This document shows, one piece after another, positions 1-7,256 of a DNA stretch of 10,251 nucleotides; positions within the stretch are counted from its first letter, which is position 1; each line of letters opens with the position of its first letter. The notes under the pieces were generated by a model. It was not told where the DNA came from, ran no database searches, and saw nothing but the letters and a program-made list of their open reading frames with translations. The translations under genes were made by a program, and so were the position numbers. This DNA comes from Acidimicrobiales bacterium (lineage in GTDB: Bacteria > Actinomycetota > Acidimicrobiia > Acidimicrobiales > Iamiaceae). The DNA is taken from positions 1 through 10,251 of the forward strand of contig JAGQSI010000040.1 of the NCBI GenBank assembly GCA_020439605.1, written 5' to 3'.

Positions 1-2
1 GG

Positions 3-341
3 TTTGCCACTGAATCAGGCGGAAATGCGTTGGTGGTACACCTCTTGATCGACACCATAAAGAACGATCCGAGTTTCGTTGCAACCTCCAACTGGTCTCC
101 AGATCTTGGCCAGTTGGTAGATCGTCTCACGGCGCATCTAGATGCTGCTCAGAGATATGACCTACAGGTGGCAGCCGTCGGCGGGGACCGCTTCCCTGTG
201 GAGGCCTTTGCCCACCTGGCCCGTACCGTTAGTTCCAACCCGCCCGACGGTCTTGTGGACTGGCTCGATGACGGGACCCAGCGATTTCGTCACGGAGCGG
301 TCCGGGATCTTCTCTATGTCGAGATGCCCGCGGACAGGTGA
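3..341 (+). CDS. STAND/AAA-type ATPase regulator, C-terminal part of the ATPase region (5' partial, frame-disrupted)
   Basis: The frame is open at the left edge, so the start lies outside the window; 112 residues are visible. The first residues read TESGGNALVV, matching the 'ATGGNPLFV' motif that follows the nucleotide-binding domain in actinobacterial AAA/LuxR-type and cyclase-linked ATPases. Near the end, FRHGAVRDLLYVEMPADR matches the family signature 'F-H-x-LVR-x-x-LY-x-x-LP-x-x-R'. In the family this runs straight on into an 'R-x-x-LH' helix and a TPR-like region. Here a TGA at 339-341 stops the frame exactly between those parts, and the missing continuation is found in the next frame from 338. 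Seen: the motifs and the stop. Inferred: this is the front portion of one gene broken by a one-base deletion (or a sequencing error), rather than a natural gene end. The P-loop and any N-terminal cyclase or SARP domain are not in the window, so the full class cannot be decided. Confidence 0.7.
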   Translation, partial: FATESGGNALVVHLLIDTIKNDPSFVATSNWSPDLGQLVDRLTAHLDAAQRYDLQVAAVGGDRFPVEAFAHLARTVSSNPPDGLVDWLDDGTQRFRHGAVRDLLYVEMPADR

Positions 342-1804
342 TCGACCTGCACTTTGCATTGGCTCACGCAGCGCAAAAAGTTGGAGCACCAAACTCCACC
401 GTGGCCAGCCACTTCTTGGCCGCAGAATCGCTCGACCCGGATGCAGCCATAGATGCCTGTCGTCTCGCAGCGAGCGACGCCACGCGAGTTGGTGCCCACG
501 CAGACAGCGCAGAGTGGCTCTCTCAGGCCTTAGCAATTGCTAGAGACCGCAATGATGCTCTCGCGCTCGAAATCTCGATCGAATACGCGGACGCGTTGCG
601 GCTAAGCGGAGATCCCAGCCACGTCGACAAACTCGTTTCTGCCATACAACGAGCGTTGCGCCATGGCAACGACGAGCTGATAGCAGGCGCTGCTTTTGCC
701 TTGCTGCAACTCGGTGGCACAACCGGTCTCGGAGACAGTGACTCCGTGGTTGGGAAATACGCACACCTGGCAATGGAGGCAATTGTCGATCCAGAGCTTC
801 GCTCACGTGTGGACGCAGCAGCCAGCTTGGCCTGGTCCATGTCTGGAAATGAGCAGCGTTGTGCCGAGATGTTCGAACGAGCCGAGAAGGCAGCAATCAC
901 CTCGCAAGCTCGCCGACAGGTACTCCCGTTTGCATACCTTGCGTTGGGCCACCCCAAGGACCTAGGTAGCAGAAGGATTCTGTCCGAAGAACTCGTAGAA
1001 CTCGCGCGTGAAGCAAACGATCCCGTTGCCATGTTCGAAGCAACTCATCTGAAGTTCTCAACCCATCTCCAACATGGTGAGGGACACCTGATGCGACGAT
1101 CCTCTGATGAGATGAAGACTCTCATCTCGCGGGTCGGCGACGTCGGGCGACGTTGGGCCACCCTCTACTGCTCCGCAGCGGTGGCGCATATCGACGGCAA
1201 CGATGAACTGTGTGAGAAGCGCTCCGATGAGGCCTTCGCCATCTTCTCGCCGGTTGCCCCTGAGCGTGCATACGCGGTCTATGGATCTCAACTGCTGCCT
1301 CTACGGCTGGGGCAGGGGAGGCTGGGAGAGCTGCGAGACATATTGGCCGACATGGTCTCAGATCAATCTCTCGTCACAGCGTGGCACAGCGCGTTTGCGT
1401 TGGCTCTCGCAGTGGATGAGCCAGACACGTCGGCTCGTGAGCTGGCGTCAATCCATATCCGAGCTGCGCTTGACAACTCCCAACGTGACTTCACCTGGCT
1501 GTCTGGGCAGGTGATCACGGCGAGCGCCGCAGCACTCATCAGAAATCAGGCACTGATAGAGGAGTGCCTTGTGGAACTAGAGCCATGGGCGCATCTAGTG
1601 GCATGGCAGGGCACTTGTAGCTATGGGCCAGTAGCGCATGTTCTTGCGATGCTTTACAGCGCAGCCAATGACGTTGAGAATGCCCGGCGATACCTTGAAC
1701 AGGGCAATGGACTGGCGGAGTCGCTCGGCACCCCACCCGAGGTGACCGAGCAACGTCTAGATCTTGCGTTCAGGTCCCTTGTGCCTTGCGGTCGTACTCG
1801 CTGA
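338..1804 (+). CDS. TPR-like helical C-terminal region of the same STAND/AAA regulator (second half of a split gene)
   Basis: The frame is 488 codons long with a possible GTG start at 338, sharing GTGA with the stop of the preceding frame. The protein is almost entirely alpha-helical, alanine- and leucine-rich, and made of degenerate TPR-like helix pairs, for example around SAEWLSQALAIARD (residues ~56-69) and ENARRYLEQGNGLAESLG near the C-terminus. The N-terminal residues VIDLHFALAHAAQ supply the 'R-x-x-LH-x-x-x-A-x-A' helix that should follow the upstream frame's MPADR. The late segment (LEPWAHLVAWQGTCSYGPVA, then a TPR pair) matches the end of actinobacterial AAA/TPR regulators. No LuxR helix-turn-helix follows; the protein ends at GRTR. 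In the family this part is a ligand- or partner-sensing arm of a signalling ATPase. No good ribosome binding site precedes 338. Translation on its own would need coupling to the upstream stop; a frameshifted pseudogene or sequencing error is more likely. The last 35 bases overlap the convergent phospholipase gene. Confidence 0.7.
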   Translation: MIDLHFALAHAAQKVGAPNSTVASHFLAAESLDPDAAIDACRLAASDATRVGAHADSAEWLSQALAIARDRNDALALEISIEYADALRLSGDPSHVDKLVSAIQRALRHGNDELIAGAAFALLQLGGTTGLGDSDSVVGKYAHLAMEAIVDPELRSRVDAAASLAWSMSGNEQRCAEMFERAEKAAITSQARRQVLPFAYLALGHPKDLGSRRILSEELVELAREANDPVAMFEATHLKFSTHLQHGEGHLMRRSSDEMKTLISRVGDVGRRWATLYCSAAVAHIDGNDELCEKRSDEAFAIFSPVAPERAYAVYGSQLLPLRLGQGRLGELRDILADMVSDQSLVTAWHSAFALALAVDEPDTSARELASIHIRAALDNSQRDFTWLSGQVITASAAALIRNQALIEECLVELEPWAHLVAWQGTCSYGPVAHVLAMLYSAANDVENARRYLEQGNGLAESLGTPPEVTEQRLDLAFRSLVPCGRTR

Positions 1805-3701
1805 GTGCCATCAGGGAACGCCATAGATCTCTTTGGTCCTTGCCCTTCATCAGGTAGTTGGTCCAGTAGGTGAGCCCACCGCTGTCAGGCTGACGGTCAA
1901 GGAACTTGTGGTAGGCCTCGGTGACCGTGTCTGCAGCTACCTCGCGGCTGGTGAGAAGAGACATCGCCAGTGATGTACGGCTCATTCCCTTGTCGAGACG
2001 TGAAGCCCAGTAGGTCAAGCCGCCCGAGTCGACAGAGCGGTCCAGCACCAGCGGGTATAGGGCACTCACATAGGCGGAGTTTGTGCCTCCAGCATTGTTG
2101 TAGACCTCAGAAGATCCAAGTATCTGGGCCTGGAAGTTCGGGAGCTTGATGGTCTTGAGTTTCTCGGTCCAATAGCTGAGGCCGCCCGAGTCAGGTAGGC
2201 GAGACAGGTAGTTAAGAAAGGCTTCCGATACGAGATGGCTGCGTGCCATCTCCGAATTGACCATCGTGGTGAGCCACGAAGCTCTGGTGATCTGGCCTCG
2301 CTCAGCCTTGTAGGCAAACGAGTTGAGTTCACTGGTTGTGGCCTGTCGTTCCAACAGGTCGAGGGTGGCCAAACGAAGGAAGTTCTCGTCGGCGGTGTAT
2401 GGGTCATCCGAGCACCGATTTCCTTCAGCATCGGCGCCGGTACGAAACTCCCAGGACCTTGGTGTGACCGACTGGTTGCGGGCATCAACCAAAGACGAGG
2501 TAACCGAAACGCGGTACCAGGTGCACGCCTTGAGATCAGATGAGGGTTGAAGCCCGATCATGCGTTCTCCGGAGTCTGGTCCGTAGGGAACGCTGCGAGG
2601 CCAACCGGTTCTCCCCGCCACTACCTCATTGGTGTCACGTTCCTCAAGGATCATCGACCCGACAGGAAGCTCTGAAGCAACGGTTCCAGCACTTCCAACA
2701 TAGGGGCGTGAGTAGCTCAGCACGCCAGCGATTCGAGTTCTTGCCCCACCACGACCTTGGGCTGATCCGGGCTGCATCGAACGATCCCAGCCGGTGGTTG
2801 GTAGGCGGCGTTGTCCCTCTGCGGGGTACACGTTTGACACAACGGTTGGGGGTTGGGTGCCAAGCATGCGACCCCACATCGCTTCGAACGCAGCCGCTAT
2901 TGCCCTCGAAGCGAACTTGACCCCGCCGGGAGCGGTGACCATGTTGTGGGCCATCCACGCCATCTCTTGGCGCACCGCAGAAATATGTTGGGGTGCCCAC
3001 TGCGACTCTGCGCTCATCACAACACTCATTGCTGCTTGTCCGAGACTCAGTTGCGCATCATTGACCTCTGGATAGCCAAGATGGTGGTAGGTGGCCAAGA
3101 TGTCTGACTTGGAAGGCCACGGGGCAACAGAGTCCGTGGGACGTTTGTGGTCCGCTATGGCCACGATGTCCATTTGGAGTTCTGCACCGCCATCGTTGGC
3201 ATAGCCGGCGAGTGAATCGGGGGAGTAGTACTCATCCAGATCGGGTCCATTGGGCTCGAAGAGCCAGTCCCACACCTCATCGCCGATCCCATGACCAACC
3301 ATTCCCATCAAGAACGCGATCTGGGGAGCGCATGGCCCGTTGGGAGCGGTTAGGTCTCCGCAATCCGAGCGTGATTTGATCTGCTCTAGATACGCGTCGT
3401 GGAAGCGTTGCCAGTGGGCTTCTTCTCCATAGGTGTTGGAGAGCGCATAGCCAGAGTCAGGGAAGATCGCCCCCGAACGCACATAGTTACGGTTGGCCTC
3501 CAGCAAGGCCTTTAGCTTGGGCGTGGTTACCTGGCTGACGGCATCCAATGACATCCAGGCATGGGTTGTGACGCCGGCTGCCTGAGCGCTTGAGCCGGGC
3601 AGTGTTGCGCCGACCAACGAGGCGAGTACAACCGCTGCAGCAACGGTCAGCGGCCGGAGATGAGGGCGAAGGCGCCTAGGGCGGTGGTGCGAGATGGTCA
3701 T
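1770..3701 (-). CDS. Secreted zinc-dependent phospholipase C family protein with Ig-like domain and DUF4214 repeats
   Basis: 643 residues. Residues 1-42 form a signal peptide: arginine-rich start, hydrophobic core TVAAAVVLASLVGA, likely cleavage near AQAA. Residues ~44-280 resemble the Zn-dependent phospholipase C fold (PF00882): THAW with H47 near the mature N-terminus, YVRSGAIFPDSGY (73-85), EEAHWQRFHD with H96 and H101, then GHGIGDEVWDW with H137 and D141 in HxxxD spacing, all plausible metal ligands. Residues ~284-423 look like a bacterial Ig-like domain (PPTVVSNVYPAEG to WEFRTG). Residues ~436-640 carry DUF4214-type units, three with D-SGGL-YW. The family hydrolyses phospholipid head groups outside the cytoplasm; the substrate here is unknown. 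The ATG overlaps the PAP2 stop (ATGA), and GGAG lies 8 bases upstream of it, fixing the start. It is the last gene of the minus-strand unit, and its stop lies inside the convergent regulator. Family assignment is fairly sure, activity is not. Confidence 0.82.
   Translation of the reverse strand: MTISHHRPRRLRPHLRPLTVAAAVVLASLVGATLPGSSAQAAGVTTHAWMSLDAVSQVTTPKLKALLEANRNYVRSGAIFPDSGYALSNTYGEEAHWQRFHDAYLEQIKSRSDCGDLTAPNGPCAPQIAFLMGMVGHGIGDEVWDWLFEPNGPDLDEYYSPDSLAGYANDGGAELQMDIVAIADHKRPTDSVAPWPSKSDILATYHHLGYPEVNDAQLSLGQAAMSVVMSAESQWAPQHISAVRQEMAWMAHNMVTAPGGVKFASRAIAAAFEAMWGRMLGTQPPTVVSNVYPAEGQRRLPTTGWDRSMQPGSAQGRGGARTRIAGVLSYSRPYVGSAGTVASELPVGSMILEERDTNEVVAGRTGWPRSVPYGPDSGERMIGLQPSSDLKACTWYRVSVTSSLVDARNQSVTPRSWEFRTGADAEGNRCSDDPYTADENFLRLATLDLLERQATTSELNSFAYKAERGQITRASWLTTMVNSEMARSHLVSEAFLNYLSRLPDSGGLSYWTEKLKTIKLPNFQAQILGSSEVYNNAGGTNSAYVSALYPLVLDRSVDSGGLTYWASRLDKGMSRTSLAMSLLTSREVAADTVTEAYHKFLDRQPDSGGLTYWTNYLMKGKDQRDLWRSLMALSEYDRKAQGT
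1782..1919 (-). repeat. DUF4214-type repeat unit, last (C-terminal)
   Basis: Codes roughly residues 595-640 of the phospholipase. It has the pattern YHKFLDRQPDSGGLTYW followed by a helix ending in a serine-glutamate pair. Its core LDR-x-x-DSGGLTYW is shared almost exactly with the preceding unit. Confidence 0.7.
1929..2066 (-). repeat. DUF4214-type repeat unit, third
   Basis: Codes roughly residues 546-591 of the phospholipase: LYPLVLDRSVDSGGLTYW, then a basic, serine-rich helix and SREVAAD. The spacing to the next unit is about 50 residues, as expected for tandem DUF4214 units. Confidence 0.7.
2091..2228 (-). repeat. DUF4214-type repeat unit, second
   Basis: Codes roughly residues 492-537 of the phospholipase: FLNYLSRLPDSGGLSYW, then LPNFQAQILGSSEVYNN. 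A more degenerate unit lacking the DSGGL core precedes it (residues ~440-490, with LLERQATTSEL in the place of the core), so the tail probably holds four units. Confidence 0.65.
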
Positions 3702-4228
3702 GGCTGGGACTCCATTGAGGGTTCAACAAGTGGTAGGCGGATGTGTCGAGCTGCGAAACCGATGGCACTTCCGGCCACTAGGCCGCCAATGACATCGGTT
3801 GGATAGTGAACCCCCACATAGACACGACTTGCAGTGACGGTTAGGGCGATTGTCCACCACAGCGGGGCCAGTCCCTCCTCGGACAACAACATGGCCATGG
3901 TTGCAGCAGATGCTGCGTGTCCGCTTGGAAAGCTCGAATCGGAGGGGCGACGTAGCCGATGGGGGTGGCTTTGTTGAGGTATCGGACGTGAACGTCGCAC
4001 CGCTGCTTTGGCAGGACCGTTGACGAGAGCCGATTCAATTCCAAGCCAGGCGAGATGTCGCAAAAAGGCGCGGGTCGGGTCCTTCTTACGGCTGCACACA
4101 ATGGCCGAAGCGGCTATCCAACCCCGTCCGTCATCGCCGAAGATCGAGGCCGAATACATGAGTCGGTCCAACACGGAGTTGCCTCGTGCAGAATCTACGC
4201 GTTTGATGATCCAGGTATCGAGGTTCAT
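3698..4228 (-). CDS. PAP2-family membrane phosphatase (short actinobacterial type)
   Basis: 176 residues. The complete PAP2 (acid phosphatase / lipid phosphatase) signature is present: K74xxxxxxR81P82, then FPSGH with H104, then S134R135xxxxxH141xxxD145. H104 and H141 are the expected nucleophile and helper base. Hydrophobic segments around 37-45, 105-115, 121-140 and 146-160 suggest a small integral membrane protein. PAP2 enzymes remove phosphate from lipid or isoprenoid phosphates such as phosphatidic acid, undecaprenyl diphosphate or, in mycobacteria, decaprenyl-phosphoryl-phosphoribose. The short length and the LRRPSDSSFPSGH segment recall the last type, but the substrate cannot be read from the sequence. 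I chose the ATG at 4228, 13 bases after the upstream gene's stop. A longer TTG form from 4294 would overlap that gene by 53 bases and adds no domain. The stop overlaps the phospholipase start (ATGA), implying coupled translation. Confidence 0.9.
   Translation of the reverse strand: MNLDTWIIKRVDSARGNSVLDRLMYSASIFGDDGRGWIAASAIVCSRKKDPTRAFLRHLAWLGIESALVNGPAKAAVRRSRPIPQQSHPHRLRRPSDSSFPSGHAASAATMAMLLSEEGLAPLWWTIALTVTASRVYVGVHYPTDVIGGLVAGSAIGFAARHIRLPLVEPSMESQP
3710..3713 (-). promoter_or_regulatory. Shine-Dalgarno site (GGAG) of the phospholipase gene
   Basis: GGAG lies 8 bases upstream of the phospholipase ATG and inside the last codons of the PAP2 gene. It supports the start at 3701 and the coupled reading of the two genes. 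Confidence 0.6.
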
Positions 4229-4241
4229 GGTTTGGCTTGGC

Positions 4242-7200
4242 CTACGGGTTGAGATTGTCCTGTGGGAACGGCCCGACAATTGATTTTGGAGCAAGAGGCG
4301 GCGCCAAAAGGTAGCCCTGAACGAGACGGACCCCGAGATCTTCGATTCTTCTCAGCTGAGCTTCTGTCTCTACGCCTTCAGCAATGACTGTCATGCCGAG
4401 ACGGTGGGCCATCGAAACCATGGAATCCACGATGATCAACGTTTCTTGGTCGTACTCGATGCCTTGGGTGTAGGAGATGTCAAGCTTCAAGATGTCGAGT
4501 GGATACTGGCGAAGATAGGGAAGCGACGAATACCCGACGCCGAAGTCATCCAATGCGAGTCTCACCCCTGCGTCGCGCAGGCGCTTGAGAGTCTCTGTTA
4601 CCTCGTCCCTGGAATCGATGAGGACAGTCTCGGTGAGTTCGATCACTACGTCTTGTGGTGGGATGCCGCTGTGTTCGATCACCTCGAGGGTGCGTCGAGC
4701 GAAATCTGGCTGATCAAGTTCAATGGCCGAGATGTTGATCGCTATGTCGAAGCGGCTCATCTCGGTTCGTGTGCGAATATCAGCCGCTGCATCAAGAGCG
4801 AGCTTCATCACCTCTTTGCCAAGAGGAATGATCAAACCTGATTCCTCTGCGATTGGGATGAAGTCCGCTGGACTGTGATTCTTCCAGCGACACAACGCCT
4901 CCGCACCGGTGATGACACCAGTGTCTATGGATACGACGGGCTGAAGGTTTATGTACAGCTCGCTGTTCTCAATGGCGGCTCGCAGATCTGCTTCTAGCTG
5001 GAAACGTCTTTGAGTGCGGCGACGCAATCTGTCGTCAAACAGTGCAGTCCTGGCTCTCCCCGTTCGTTTGGCCACATACATCGCAGCGTCTGCATCTCTG
5101 ATCAGGCTTTCACCGTCTATGTCGCTGCGTCTGCTCACTGCAACACCGATGCTTGCGGTGACCCGTGTGGCGATTCCGGGCACGTAGGTTCGCATGATCG
5201 CCCCGAGCAGGGAGTCAGCCATGGCAAGCGCGTCGTCGTTGTCTGCGACTGTGGCCACTACCACGAACTCGTCTCCGCCGAAGCGGGTGACCAGGTCATC
5301 GGTGTTTCTTCGCCGCAGTTCCTCTGCGACAGCAACGAGAAGTCGGTCCCCGGCGCTGTGGCCGAGCCCGTCGTTGACGATCTTCAAGTTGTCGATGTCG
5401 ATGAACAGAACCGCTACCAGGTCCTCGGGCTTGCCGAGCTCCGGAGTGATCGACAACATCTCCATCAGGCTCAAGCGGTTGGGCAGGCCTGTGAGTTGGT
5501 CGTGGCGGGCCTGATTGGCGAGCTCTTGTTCATGGGCGCGTTCTGCGGTGATCTCACGCATGGTGATGCCCACATGGGTTGCTTCTCCAGCCGAGTCAAC
5601 AACCGGCGTCACCGATACCGCCATCAGGTGCCATTCGTCTTGAGGGTCGGACATCCACAGATCCCCGGACCAAGGCTTGCCGGCATCTATGACCGGATAG
5701 ATGAAAGACTCGACATGTTCACGGAGGTCATCGCGCATGAACGCTGTGATGGAGCGGCCGACAAAGTCTTCCTCGACGAAGCGTTGTGCGGTGTTGTTGG
5801 CGTAAACAACCAACCTGGTGTCTCGGTCTGCTTTTACCAACAGAACTGCATCATCCACTTTGTCCACAACTCGGATGAGTCGGGAATGAGCCCGACTGGT
5901 GGTGACCTCGTTGGATACGTCTTGAAGATTGACGATCACATTTGATCCGGTTGGGCTTGAAACGGTGACGGCCTGAACCAACAGGTGCACGATCTCGCCG
6001 TTCTTTCCCACCACGTCCACCTGTCGTGAGGCTGGCTGCTGGGCGGTGCCCACCCCGGGCCTCATGAGGTCTCCAACCTCGGCGGCGATATCTGGCGATA
6101 CAAGTTCTTCCCATCGTACGGTGAGCCCAGTGGATGGATGCCCACCCATACGTTGTTCTTGACCGTGACCAATAAGTCCGGCCTCCGTCAGGATGGAGGC
6201 CAACCGATGATTGGTGAAGTGAACTCGGCCATCCTCGTCAAGAACTGCCACGCCTACCGGCAATGATTCGGCGAGGGACTGAAAGCTCAGCTCGCTGGCC
6301 TGTCTGGCCTGCTCTGCTTCAACCTGAGCGTGAATGTCGTGGAACTCTGAGATGACACCCGGACTATCCGGATCCGAGATATTGCTCCAAGCAGTGTCGA
6401 AGAACCATCGCCAAGTGCCGTCGTCATGCAGTAAACGGATACGCATGGTTTGGGACCGGTTGGGGTCCGACACCACTGCGTTCCAGACCTCGGCCGCTGC
6501 GTCGAAATCATCTGGGTGAATCAGTGCGCTGATCGAAGTTCCCATCAACGTTTTCAGCGGATACCCCAGCAGTTCAAGGCATGGCTCCGTGCCGCCGATT
6601 ATCTGTCCAGCCATATCCACCCGGAGTCGGAAGCTCTTGGTGCCGGTTGGGGGCGGAGTTGACTCGCGTCGCTGCGACTTGATGTCGGCGGCGGGTGTGA
6701 TTGTGACAACGATTGAATCGATGCCTTCAACGCCCACAAGGTCCACCAACGTCACGTCGTAGGTACCGCGGCGCAAGGTGGCTTGCTCGTCCAGAGAAAC
6801 CAGGTCCTCCACTATCTCGGTAGTTGCCCTACCGATTCGATCTGCGCCGTGACACGCGGACATCCAAGCTCTATGAACCTCAATATGTTGACTCTGATTG
6901 ATCGCCTCCAGAGGATGACGATCGGACGCGATCTCATGGGTATCTCCCACGAGAAGTCGAATCGACTCAGTCAGCGCTGATCCGGACTCGGCTAGCAGGG
7001 CGCCACCGGGTTTGGTTCTCAACACGTGGATAAAAGCGTTCTCTGGCAGGCTGGCGAGCTCTTGAAGGGCCAGGTCCAAACGCCGGTTCAGGGCGTGCAG
7101 CGGCCCGAACATGCCAGAAACCCTCCCGGCGCCCTCGTCTGCAGCTACGCCAATGGGGTTCTGGTCATCGGTGCTGAGCTCGACGGGCTCAACGTGTTGC

Positions 7201-7256
7201 GGCTCTGCCTGCTGGGAGTCGGTCACGGTCTCACCCGCTGTGTCGCGCCCGGCCAT
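4242..7256 (-). CDS. Soluble multi-PAS GGDEF-EAL protein (cyclic-di-GMP synthase/phosphodiesterase)
   Basis: 1004 residues with no membrane segment or signal peptide, so cytosolic. A polar tail (1-45) is followed by a divergent PAS-like region (~46-190). Then come three clearer PAS domains (~206-313, with HPDD and DGTWRWF; ~323-451; ~461-573), a GGDEF domain (~580-741) and an EAL domain (~755-990). The cyclase signature RFGGDEF is intact (GGDEF at 660-664, bases 5265-5279), as are FIDIDNLK and GHSAGD. The EAL part keeps E786-A-L, N841, E873-LTE, D903-D904-FG, K924, E960 and Q980, so both making and breaking cyclic-di-GMP look possible. The usual inhibitory RxxD site reads NTDD at its normal distance from GGDEF. 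PAS domains usually sense redox, light, gas or ligands; no cofactor can be assigned. The ATG at 7256 overlaps the stop of the upstream gene (TGATG), with a GGGG stretch 5 bases before it. An upstream TTG (7337) would overlap that gene by 82 bases and was not used. Confidence 0.93.
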   Translation of the reverse strand: MAGRDTAGETVTDSQQAEPQHVEPVELSTDDQNPIGVAADEGAGRVSGMFGPLHALNRRLDLALQELASLPENAFIHVLRTKPGGALLAESGSALTESIRLLVGDTHEIASDRHPLEAINQSQHIEVHRAWMSACHGADRIGRATTEIVEDLVSLDEQATLRRGTYDVTLVDLVGVEGIDSIVVTITPAADIKSQRRESTPPPTGTKSFRLRVDMAGQIIGGTEPCLELLGYPLKTLMGTSISALIHPDDFDAAAEVWNAVVSDPNRSQTMRIRLLHDDGTWRWFFDTAWSNISDPDSPGVISEFHDIHAQVEAEQARQASELSFQSLAESLPVGVAVLDEDGRVHFTNHRLASILTEAGLIGHGQEQRMGGHPSTGLTVRWEELVSPDIAAEVGDLMRPGVGTAQQPASRQVDVVGKNGEIVHLLVQAVTVSSPTGSNVIVNLQDVSNEVTTSRAHSRLIRVVDKVDDAVLLVKADRDTRLVVYANNTAQRFVEEDFVGRSITAFMRDDLREHVESFIYPVIDAGKPWSGDLWMSDPQDEWHLMAVSVTPVVDSAGEATHVGITMREITAERAHEQELANQARHDQLTGLPNRLSLMEMLSITPELGKPEDLVAVLFIDIDNLKIVNDGLGHSAGDRLLVAVAEELRRRNTDDLVTRFGGDEFVVVATVADNDDALAMADSLLGAIMRTYVPGIATRVTASIGVAVSRRSDIDGESLIRDADAAMYVAKRTGRARTALFDDRLRRRTQRRFQLEADLRAAIENSELYINLQPVVSIDTGVITGAEALCRWKNHSPADFIPIAEESGLIIPLGKEVMKLALDAAADIRTRTEMSRFDIAINISAIELDQPDFARRTLEVIEHSGIPPQDVVIELTETVLIDSRDEVTETLKRLRDAGVRLALDDFGVGYSSLPYLRQYPLDILKLDISYTQGIEYDQETLIIVDSMVSMAHRLGMTVIAEGVETEAQLRRIEDLGVRLVQGYLLAPPLAPKSIVGPFPQDNLNP

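Noticed and set aside
325..345. Programmed -1 ribosomal frameshift between the two regulator frames
   Set aside because: No X-XXY-YYZ slippery heptamer and no obvious stimulatory hairpin directly downstream; a simple base loss explains it better.
523..1032. 169-codon minus-strand frame opposite the TPR region
   Set aside because: Low-complexity serine/arginine/alanine composition typical of a complementary shadow; no motif or ribosome site.
2540..2920. Plus-strand frame opposite the phospholipase
   Set aside because: Antisense to the Ig-like/catalytic region and without protein-family character.
4229..4294. Longer PAP2 protein from a TTG codon
   Set aside because: It overlaps the upstream gene and adds residues with no PAP2 character; the ATG at 4228 fits the spacing.
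4404..4841. 145-codon plus-strand frame
   Set aside because: Antisense to the EAL domain, whose conserved motifs account for the sequence.
5010..5945. Long 311-codon open frame on the plus strand
   Set aside because: It lies wholly antisense to the PAS/GGDEF coding region in a GC-rich gene, has no recognisable domain and is cysteine/histidine-rich as expected of a shadow frame.
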